A stretch of DNA of 7,320 bases from an uncultured Eubacteriales bacterium (GTDB taxonomy: Bacteria; Bacillota; Clostridia; Peptostreptococcales; Anaerovoracaceae), in contig CACWYF010000060.1 in NCBI GenBank assembly GCA_902765035.1, forward strand, positions 1 through 7,320, read 5' to 3'. The position numbers and the translations under genes are program-made. Below are positions 1 through 5,733 of this stretch, piece by piece (within the stretch, counting starts at the first letter, position 1; each line of letters opens with the position of its first letter). The notes beneath the pieces are model-generated. The model was not told where the DNA came from. It was given only the letters and a program-made list of their open reading frames with translations, and did no database searches.

Positions 1-1
1 C

Positions 2-31
2 AAGAAGGTAAAACAGGAGAAGATGGTGTAA
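2..31 (+). CDS. C-terminal end of an upstream gene (partial)
   Basis: The frame starting at base 2 reads KKVKQEKMV and then stops at TAA (29-31), four bases before the ATG of the next gene. A lysine-rich tail followed by a tightly spaced start codon is typical of the end of one gene in an operon. Only ten codons are visible, so no function can be given. Another frame also stays open through this stretch, so the assignment rests on the spacing and the tail composition. Confidence 0.4.
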   Translation, partial: KKVKQEKMV

Positions 32-35
32 AACT

Positions 36-854
36 ATGCAGGATTTTGATCTGCACATGCATACGACATACTGCGACGGGAAGAACTCTGCGGAAGAGAT
101 GATTATCGCCGCTGCTGCTGTGGGGCTCAAAACAGTAGGACTGTCAGGCCACTCATTCACGTGGTTCGATACCAGCTACTGCATGAGCGAGAAGGACACA
201 GCTGCATATATTGAAGAGGTCAACAATCTTAAGGTCAAATACGCTGACAGGATCCGCGTACTGCTCGGTACTGAACTCGACTACTGGGCGGAGATAGATA
301 CGGCGCCGTACGATTATCTCATCGGATCATCGCATTATGTGCTGAAGGACGGCGCATATCTCGACGTAGACTATGCAGCGGAGATGCTGATGGACGAGGC
401 AAATAAGTACTATGGCGGCGACATGGCCGCCATGGCTGCGGACTACTATAAGCAGGTGGGGAATATCGTTAAGAAGACAGAGTGCGATATCATAGGGCAT
501 TTTGACCTCGTAACAAAATTCAATGAGACACTGCCTGTCCAGATAGTGGGAACAGCTGACCCGCGCTACATGACAGCGTGGATGGATGCAGTTGACAAAA
601 TCTTCGAAGATACCGCAGAGCTCAGAAAGAGCGGAAAGCCGAACCGCCTCGAGACACTCGGCCTCATTGAAGCAGGAGACAGGCCGGTCTTCGAGATCAA
701 TACAGGGGCAATGGCCAAGGGCTACAGGACAACTCCGTATCCGGCAGCAGACCAGATAAAGTATATCAAGAACAAGGGCGGCATATTCGTCCTCAGCTCA
801 GACAGCCACAGCACAGATAAGATATGCTATGCGTTTGACAAGATAGAGCTATAG
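36..854 (+). CDS. PHP-domain phosphoesterase, histidinol-phosphatase (HisJ/HisK) type
   Basis: This is a 272-residue PHP-family protein, a metal-dependent phosphoesterase on a TIM-like barrel. The expected metal ligands are visible: HMH at residues 7-9, H39 in SGHS, E80 in GTELD, H100 in SSHY, H155 in GHFDLV, and D256/H258 in SSDSHS. The order and length fit the HisJ/HisK group, which dephosphorylates L-histidinol phosphate in histidine synthesis. Many clostridial relatives carry this label without proof, so the substrate is inferred. The protein should be cytosolic; no signal peptide or membrane segment is seen. The start at 36 is supported because the first metal motif begins at residue 7. 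An AGGAGA at 15-20 is rather distant (15 bases) and GGTG at 25-28 is closer, so initiation may be coupled to the upstream gene that ends at 31. No other his gene is visible nearby. Confidence 0.85.
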   Translation: MQDFDLHMHTTYCDGKNSAEEMIIAAAAVGLKTVGLSGHSFTWFDTSYCMSEKDTAAYIEEVNNLKVKYADRIRVLLGTELDYWAEIDTAPYDYLIGSSHYVLKDGAYLDVDYAAEMLMDEANKYYGGDMAAMAADYYKQVGNIVKKTECDIIGHFDLVTKFNETLPVQIVGTADPRYMTAWMDAVDKIFEDTAELRKSGKPNRLETLGLIEAGDRPVFEINTGAMAKGYRTTPYPAADQIKYIKNKGGIFVLSSDSHSTDKICYAFDKIEL

Positions 855-925
855 ACCGGGACTGCCGGCCGGAACATAGAACAGGGGCCATAATCAGGGT
901 AAGCCCGTCTGATGCAAAGATAAAT

Positions 926-957
926 AAAGATCCCGCATCTTGCGATGCGGGATCTTT
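926..957. terminator. Bidirectional intrinsic terminator between convergent genes
   Basis: The arms at 926-939 and 944-957 form a perfect 14-bp stem around a 4-base loop (TTGC). On the plus strand it is followed by TGTTTT, serving the PHP gene that ends at 854. On the minus strand the stem is followed by ATTTATCTTT, serving the symporter gene that ends at 997. The rest of the gap (855-996) shows nothing else I can support. Confidence 0.9.
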
Positions 958-996
958 GTTTTGCTTGATAGCATCTGCTGCTTGTCAGCGGGATGA

Positions 997-2460
997 TTAC
1001 TTACCCTTTGCAGCCTGCTTAGCAGCCTTTGCAGCAGCAAGACCATCATCGTATTCGCCGGATGTCTTCCTTGCCCAGAAGTCCTTGGTCTCCTTGGCAA
1101 CAATGCCGGAGAGAGCGAACAGAGCTACCAGGTTCGGGAATGCCATCAGACCGTTCATCAGGTCTGCGAAATCCCATACAACTGCGAGCGGCAGGAAAGG
1201 TCCGATCGCTACAGCAGCAACATACAGCCATCTGTATGCCTTGATAGCGCCCTTGTTGCCGTTTGTCAGGTAGTCGAAGCATCTCTCAGCGTAGTAGTCC
1301 CAACCGAGAATCGTTGAGAATGCGAAGAGTGCGAGGCACAGAGCCAGGATAACGAATCCGCAGAGCTGTGGCCATGGGAGTCCGTTTCCGAATGCCCACA
1401 TCGTTACTTCTACACCCTCGAGGCCCTGCTCGTGAGCGCCTGTCATAACAACGCAGAGACCTGTCATTGTGCAGATGATGATCGTATCAAGGAATGTACC
1501 GGTCGAGGATACCATTCCCTGACGTACGCACTCTCTTGTCTGAGCGGCAGCAGCAGCGATAGGTGCGGAACCAAGACCGGCCTCGTTCGAGAAGATACCT
1601 CTTGCAACACCCTTCTGCAGTGCCAGGAGGAATGCTCCCATTGCTCCGCCTGCAGCAGCTCTCATTCCGAATGCTCCTGCAACTACTTCTACGATAGCGT
1701 GCGGCAGGTTGCCGATGTTGTAGAAGAATACCAGCAGAGCTGTTACTACGTAGAGTACCATCATAGCAGGTACGATCCTCTCAGTTACCTGAGCGATTCT
1801 CTCGATACCACCTACGATTACAGCGATGGTTCCTGCTGTGATCAGGATCGTTGCGATAACCTTTACCCAGGATGCGTCTTCACCGAATGCAGTGAATGCG
1901 ACCTTTGTAGCGCCTACTTCTGTAGCTACCTTGTTGATAGCATTAACGATACCATTTACCTGTGTAGATGTTCCGATACCGAGGGCACCAGCGAGAGCGC
2001 CAAACAGTGCGAACATCTTAGCGAGCCATTTCCAGCTTGCTCCCATACCTTTCTCGATGTAGTAGAAAGGTCCGCCGAGGATTGAGCCGTCTTCCTTTAC
2101 ATGTCTGTACTTAACAGCCAGAACACCCTCTGCATACTTTGTTGCGATTCCGAAGAATGCAGCAAACTCCATCCAGAAGAGAGCTCCAGGTCCGCCTGCC
2201 ATGATAGCTGTAGATACACCTACGATGTTACCTGTACCTACTGTAGCAGCCAGAGCTGTTGTCAGAGCTCCGAAGCTGGATACGTCACCCTCAGCGCCTT
2301 CCTCGTTGGTAACAGCGTATCTGAGGGAAAGACCTATCCTTCTCTGAGGATGGAAGCCTGTGCGAACTGATAGTAGTATACCGACCACGATGATGAGAAC
2401 CATCATGACGGTACCCCACACCCAACCGTCTAGGGTGCTGATAATTTCGCCAATGCTCAT
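997..2460 (-). CDS. Alanine/glycine:cation symporter, AGCS family
   Basis: This is a 487-residue polytopic membrane protein of the AGCS family (AlsT/DagA/AgcS-like). These proteins import alanine or glycine with Na+ (sometimes H+). Family signatures are clear: GTGNIVGVSTAI at residues 75-86, GGPGALFWM at 89-97, ATKYAE at about 106-111, and NEAGLGSAP beginning at N292. A TGTFLDT segment follows in the next helix. About ten hydrophobic segments run through the sequence, and length is normal for the family. The C-terminus is a short lysine/alanine-rich cytosolic tail. The start at 2460 is fixed by an excellent AGGAGG (complement of 2467-2472) six bases upstream. The gene stands alone, is convergent with the PHP gene, and is divergent from the ATPase. 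Codon use is strongly biased, which leaves long open frames on the opposite strand and hints at good expression. Family assignment is secure; the choice between alanine and glycine, and between Na+ and H+, is not determined by sequence. Confidence 0.95.
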   Translation of the reverse strand: MSIGEIISTLDGWVWGTVMMVLIIVVGILLSVRTGFHPQRRIGLSLRYAVTNEEGAEGDVSSFGALTTALAATVGTGNIVGVSTAIMAGGPGALFWMEFAAFFGIATKYAEGVLAVKYRHVKEDGSILGGPFYYIEKGMGASWKWLAKMFALFGALAGALGIGTSTQVNGIVNAINKVATEVGATKVAFTAFGEDASWVKVIATILITAGTIAVIVGGIERIAQVTERIVPAMMVLYVVTALLVFFYNIGNLPHAIVEVVAGAFGMRAAAGGAMGAFLLALQKGVARGIFSNEAGLGSAPIAAAAAQTRECVRQGMVSSTGTFLDTIIICTMTGLCVVMTGAHEQGLEGVEVTMWAFGNGLPWPQLCGFVILALCLALFAFSTILGWDYYAERCFDYLTNGNKGAIKAYRWLYVAAVAIGPFLPLAVVWDFADLMNGLMAFPNLVALFALSGIVAKETKDFWARKTSGEYDDGLAAAKAAKQAAKGK

Positions 2461-2512
2461 AAAATACCTCCTTACAAATTCACCTTACATATAAATAAGA
2501 TCAGCGTACTCG

Positions 2513-2547
2513 TTCAGATTGAAGACACGATAATACGCCAATCTGAA
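2513..2547 (-). repeat. 9-bp inverted repeat in the symporter leader
   Basis: TTCAGATTG (2513-2521) and CAATCTGAA (2539-2547) are perfect inverted repeats separated by 17 bases. They lie between the predicted transcription start and the ribosome binding site of the symporter gene. They could form a hairpin in the leader RNA or be a dyad operator just downstream of the promoter. There is no T-tract after it, so it is not a terminator. Confidence 0.55.
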
Positions 2548-2560
2548 TTTATACAATTTA

Positions 2561-2589
2561 AGGATAAAATCTAAAAAGGTTGATGTCAA
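2561..2589 (-). promoter_or_regulatory. Likely sigma-A promoter of the symporter gene
   Basis: On the minus strand a perfect -35 box TTGACA (complement of 2584-2589) is followed after exactly 17 bases by TATCCT (complement of 2561-2566, 4 of 6 to consensus). Transcription would start near 2550-2555, giving a leader of about 90 bases before the symporter start. The surrounding DNA is AT-rich, as expected for a promoter region. Confidence 0.6.
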
Positions 2590-2608
2590 ACAAAAAATTC
2601 GTCAAACA
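2585..2608. repeat. Direct repeat of an 8-mer at the symporter promoter
   Basis: GTCAAACA occurs at 2585-2592 and again at 2601-2608, 16 bases apart. The first copy overlaps the -35 box of the symporter promoter. The second copy has no suitable -10 box at the right spacing. It may be part of a regulator site or chance in AT-rich DNA. Confidence 0.35.
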
Positions 2609-2794
2609 TTTATCTAATTTCACTAAACCATCACAAACAGCTGATTTTTCAATGATTTAATAAATCTTTACTTTTTGCGGGTCGGGAAAAAATACATTGC
2701 GATACATTTTTAACATGCAAAAACGTTGAAAAGTCAATGGTTTCAGGTCGAGGAAAAAGTTACCCGACTGCCGCGTATTAAATAGTAGACAATG
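2609..2794. other. AT-rich divergent intergenic spacer without a gene
   Basis: This part of the symporter-ATPase gap has no credible gene: short open frames lack ribosome binding sites and recognisable protein sequence. The only patterns I see are near-repeats of GGTCG followed by a G/A-rich run and five or more A (about 2680-2691 and 2746-2758), ATACATT twice (2692-2698, 2702-2708), and the inverted hexamers GTCGGG (2681-2686) and CCCGAC (2763-2768). Confidence 0.5.
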
Positions 2795-2823
2795 TAGAAA
2801 TATGTAACCGATGATGGTAGAAT
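2795..2823 (+). promoter_or_regulatory. Candidate promoter of the ATPase-MATE operon
   Basis: TAGAAA (2795-2800, 4 of 6 to the -35 consensus) and TAGAAT (2818-2823, 5 of 6 to the -10 consensus) are separated by 17 bases. Transcription would begin near 2830, just ahead of the structured leader that begins at 2845. The position fits well, but the -35 box is weak, so this is a prediction. Confidence 0.4.
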
Positions 2824-2844
2824 ACTATGATTGCTTTTTGAAGC

Positions 2845-2980
2845 GGGATCAGGCTGGGACACACATAAGGAGGGGCCCATCGCAGCGAAGCTGTGTTGGG
2901 AAGATTCCTTATGTGCCTCCAACACAGGATTGTGTGTCCGGACCTGATCCCACTCGAACAATATGGTTCAAGTGGGAGGA
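2845..2980 (+). promoter_or_regulatory. Structured leader RNA, candidate translational riboswitch of unassigned class
   Basis: What is seen: a perfect 9-bp closing helix P1 (2845-2853 with 2943-2951), a 3x3 internal loop, then a perfect 9-bp helix P2 (2857-2865 with 2931-2939). Inside P2 lie a 6-bp helix (2866-2871 with 2906-2911), a stem capped by CAGC-GAA-GCTG (2876-2900), and a small hairpin TGTG/CACA (2912-2926) with a 7-base loop. The 3' strand of P1 overlaps the 5' strand of a second hairpin: 2949-2954 and 2956-2959 pair with 2971-2976 and 2966-2969, with one C/A mismatch and a 6-base loop. That hairpin ties up the first Gs of the Shine-Dalgarno sequence GGGAGGA (2974-2980). Inference: P1 and the full hairpin exclude each other at 2949-2951, so P1 formation should expose the ribosome binding site. 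I do not recognise the conserved loops of yybP-ykoY, NiCo or M-box riboswitches, so the class and ligand are unknown. A cation is a reasonable guess from the downstream gene. Confidence 0.7.
2974..2980 (+). promoter_or_regulatory. Ribosome binding site that decides the ATPase start
   Basis: GGGAGGA lies six bases before ATG 2987. It is the only good Shine-Dalgarno sequence here. It falls downstream of the alternative in-frame ATG at 2963, which has no site of its own, so 2987 is the real start. Bases 2974-2976 can pair with 2949-2951 in the leader hairpin. Confidence 0.85.
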
Positions 2981-2986
2981 ATAATA

Positions 2987-5719
2987 ATGAAAGAAAACTA
3001 CAGACCGTATCTTGAAACGGTCCAGTCTGTTCTGGCGGAGACTGCATCTGCCGAGAATGGTCTTTCGGGAGCGCAGGCTGCTGAAAGAACGGAACAGTAC
3101 GGACCTAACAGGCTCATTGAAGCCAAGAAGAGAAGTGCGATACTCAGATTCTTCGACCAGATGAAGGACCCTATGATCATCATCCTTCTGGTCGCAGCTG
3201 CTCTGTCGCTCGTAACATCTCTGTACGAGGGCGAGAACCCTGCAGATGTCTTCATCATCCTGTTCGTAGTAGTGCTGAACTCAGTGCTGGGCGTAGTTCA
3301 GGAGAGCAAGGCTGAGGAGGCCATCGAAGCTCTCAAGAAGATGACGGCGGCAAAGTCCAAAGTCCTGAGAGACGGCGAGATCACTACACTTCCGAGTGAC
3401 GAGCTCGTTCCGGGAGACGTCATCATCCTCGAGGCAGGTGACAGCATCCCTGCTGACGGAAGACTTCTCGAAGCTGCATCGATGAAGGTTGAGGAAGCGG
3501 CTCTTACAGGAGAGTCCGTTCCTGTTACCAAGCAGTCAGAGGAGATCGTACTGGAGGAGGGGGCAAAGGACATCCCTCTCGGTGACAGAAAGAACATGAT
3601 CTACATGGGCAGCACCGTTGTATACGGCAGAGGAAAGGCCGTTATCACCGGAACAGGAATGTCCACTGAAATGGGAAAGATCGCCGATGCACTTGCACAG
3701 GCCGAGGAAGAGATGACGCCGCTTCAGATCAAGCTCGCTCAGCTCTCCAGGATCCTGACCAGACTGGTCATCGGAATATGCATATTCATCTTCGCTCTTG
3801 GTGTTATCAAGGCAGGACACATCAGCATGGATGTCATGATCGACACCTTCATGCTTGCTATATCACTCGCTGTTGCTGCTATTCCGGAAGGTCTCGTAGC
3901 GGTAGTAACTATAGTGCTTTCCATGGGCGTTACCAAGATGTCCAACAGGAATGCTGTAATAAGAAGGCTTACTGCAGTTGAGACTCTCGGCTGCGCACAG
4001 ATAATCTGCTCGGACAAGACAGGAACCCTGACACAGAACAGGATGACTGTCGTGGACTACTATGCCCAGGATCAGGATCTGCTTGCTGCAGGAATGGCCC
4101 TGTGCTGCGACGCTGAGCTCAAGACCACCGAGACCGGCGAGGAAGTAGTCGGCGAACCGACCGAGGCTGCTCTGGTAGCATATGCTTCAGTTCAGAACAT
4201 GCCTAAGCCGGGACTGGTCAAAATGTTCCCTCGTATCGGAGAGGCTCCTTTTGACTCCGGCAGAAAGATGATGTCGACAGTTCACAGGAACACCGAGATG
4301 GATGCTCCTGCAGAGATCGACACAGAGCTTGACGAGCTTATCGCAAAATCAGAATACGTTCAGTTCACCAAGGGTGCGCCGGACGTTGTACTCAGACATT
4401 CGGAGTTTATCCTTACCCAGGAAGGCATCAAGCCTATGACTGAAGAGCTCGCTGAGAGCGTCAGACGTGCGAATGCAAGGATGGCGGGCAAAGCGCTCAG
4501 AGTCCTTTCCCTTGCTGCCAGAGTACACCATAAGAGACCGGATGATTTCTCACCTGAAGCTCTTGAGCAGGAGCTCATCTTTATCGGTCTTGTCGGAATG
4601 ATCGACCCTATAAGACCGGAGGTCAAGGACGCTGTTGCAGAGTGCCGTGAGGCAGGCATCAGACCTATCATGATCACAGGCGACCAGCTTGACACTGCAG
4701 TCGCTATCGGTAAGGACCTCGGCATCATAGAGAGCGCAGACGATGCGATACTCGGAGCGGCTCTGGACGACATGTCCGATGAAGAGCTTCTCAATAAGGT
4801 GAGCACATATTCCGTATATGCAAGGGTACAGCCTGAGCATAAGGTAAGGATCGTCAAGGCATGGCGTGCGCACAACATGGTAACAGCCATGACCGGAGAC
4901 GGTGTAAACGATGCACCGGCCATCAAGTCGGCAGACATCGGAATCGGAATGGGTATCACGGGAACCGACGTTACGAAGAACGTTGCGGACATGATCCTTG
5001 CAGACGACAATTTTGCCACTATCGTATCCGCGGTAGAGGAAGGCCGCAGGATCTACGCCAACATCAGAAAGGCTATCCAGTTCCTGCTCGCTACTAATGT
5101 CAGTGAGGTAATGTCCATCCTGGTAGCAACAATGATGAACTTCACTATCCTCAAGCCTGCTCACCTGCTGTGGATCAACCTGATCACAGACTCGCTGCCG
5201 GCCCTGGCGCTCGGCCTTGAGGAGGCAGAGGGTGACTCGATGAAGCAGAAGCCTAGAAGCGCAAGAGAAGGCGTATTCGCAGGCGGAATGGATAAGGACA
5301 TCGTATATCAGGGTGCAGTAACAACCATGCTTGTAATGGCTGCTTACTTCATCGGCGAGTTCATGGAAACAGGACAGTGGCACATCGTCGCCAGCAATGA
5401 CGGGATCACAATGGCGTTCCTGACAATGTCGATGTGCGAGATCTTCCACTCATTCAACATGAGATCGAGAAGACAGTCCATATTCACACTTTCGAGACAG
5501 AACAAATGGCTGTGGGGCTCCGGCATCGCAGCACTGCTCCTTACTACCGTAGTCATAGAGGTACCGGCACTTGCAAGACTCTTTGAGTTCGCAACGATCA
5601 GCTGGAAGGAGTACGGAGTCGCAATGGGACTCGCGTTCATGATCATACCGGTCGTAGAAATAGTAAAGGCAATCCAGAGATCTGCAGCAAAGAGCCGCGG
5701 AGAAGAACTCAGAAGCTAA
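2987..5719 (+). CDS. P2A-type Ca2+-transporting P-type ATPase
   Basis: This is a 910-residue ATP-driven cation pump of the SERCA/PMR1-like P2A group, located in the cell membrane and expected to export Ca2+ (possibly Mn2+). Order of parts from M1 (2987): an N-terminal cation-ATPase domain; TM1-2 (about 60-106); the actuator domain with TGES at 174-177; TM3-4 with AAIPEGL (E301); the phosphorylated D343 in CSDKTGTLT; the nucleotide domain with KGAPD at 462-466; the hinge motifs TGD at 564-566 and TGDGVND at 636-642; then TM5-10. Cation-site residues are E301, N704 and E707 in NVSEV, and N731, T734 and D735 in NLITD. These match the two-site SERCA pattern in TM4-6, but the TM8 position equivalent to SERCA Glu908 appears to be Ser815, so one Ca2+ per cycle is likely. 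An upstream in-frame ATG (2963) would add eight residues but lies in a leader hairpin and lacks a ribosome binding site. All catalytic motifs are intact. A MATE gene follows after 14 bases. The metal specificity is inferred from the family. Confidence 0.93.
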   Translation: MKENYRPYLETVQSVLAETASAENGLSGAQAAERTEQYGPNRLIEAKKRSAILRFFDQMKDPMIIILLVAAALSLVTSLYEGENPADVFIILFVVVLNSVLGVVQESKAEEAIEALKKMTAAKSKVLRDGEITTLPSDELVPGDVIILEAGDSIPADGRLLEAASMKVEEAALTGESVPVTKQSEEIVLEEGAKDIPLGDRKNMIYMGSTVVYGRGKAVITGTGMSTEMGKIADALAQAEEEMTPLQIKLAQLSRILTRLVIGICIFIFALGVIKAGHISMDVMIDTFMLAISLAVAAIPEGLVAVVTIVLSMGVTKMSNRNAVIRRLTAVETLGCAQIICSDKTGTLTQNRMTVVDYYAQDQDLLAAGMALCCDAELKTTETGEEVVGEPTEAALVAYASVQNMPKPGLVKMFPRIGEAPFDSGRKMMSTVHRNTEMDAPAEIDTELDELIAKSEYVQFTKGAPDVVLRHSEFILTQEGIKPMTEELAESVRRANARMAGKALRVLSLAARVHHKRPDDFSPEALEQELIFIGLVGMIDPIRPEVKDAVAECREAGIRPIMITGDQLDTAVAIGKDLGIIESADDAILGAALDDMSDEELLNKVSTYSVYARVQPEHKVRIVKAWRAHNMVTAMTGDGVNDAPAIKSADIGIGMGITGTDVTKNVADMILADDNFATIVSAVEEGRRIYANIRKAIQFLLATNVSEVMSILVATMMNFTILKPAHLLWINLITDSLPALALGLEEAEGDSMKQKPRSAREGVFAGGMDKDIVYQGAVTTMLVMAAYFIGEFMETGQWHIVASNDGITMAFLTMSMCEIFHSFNMRSRRQSIFTLSRQNKWLWGSGIAALLLTTVVIEVPALARLFEFATISWKEYGVAMGLAFMIIPVVEIVKAIQRSAAKSRGEELRS

Positions 5720-5723
5720 GAGG
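5718..5723 (+). promoter_or_regulatory. Weak ribosome binding site for a TTG start
   Basis: AAGAGG overlaps the stop codon of the ATPase gene and lies ten bases before the TTG at 5734. The site is modest and the spacing long, so translation of the MATE gene probably depends on ribosomes finishing the ATPase gene. Confidence 0.5.
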
Positions 5724-5733
5724 CTATATAATT

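Noticed and set aside
1432..2085. Long plus-strand open frame (217 codons) opposite the symporter gene
   Set aside because: It is Ser/Cys/Tyr-rich with no recognisable domain and no ribosome binding site. It is the antisense shadow of the strongly codon-biased symporter gene.
2726..2754. Promoter using TTGAAA at 2726-2731
   Set aside because: The hexamer 17 bases downstream (2749-2754) does not resemble a -10 box.
2845..2951. yybP-ykoY, NiCo or M-box riboswitch assignment for the ATPase leader
   Set aside because: The gene context would fit, but from memory I do not see the conserved loop sequences of these classes in the right places. A covariance search is needed before naming a class.
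2949..2976. Intrinsic terminator ahead of the ATPase gene
   Set aside because: The hairpin has no T-tract after it; it is followed by the ribosome binding site and start codon. It fits translational control rather than termination.
2743..3047. Minus-strand short open frames across the ATPase leader
   Set aside because: They have no ribosome binding site or recognisable sequence, and the region is explained by the plus-strand RNA structure.
4550..5449. Minus-strand open frame of 299 codons inside the ATPase gene
   Set aside because: Its composition is implausible (rich in Cys, His and Asp), and the ATPase on the other strand is intact with all catalytic motifs. It is a shadow.
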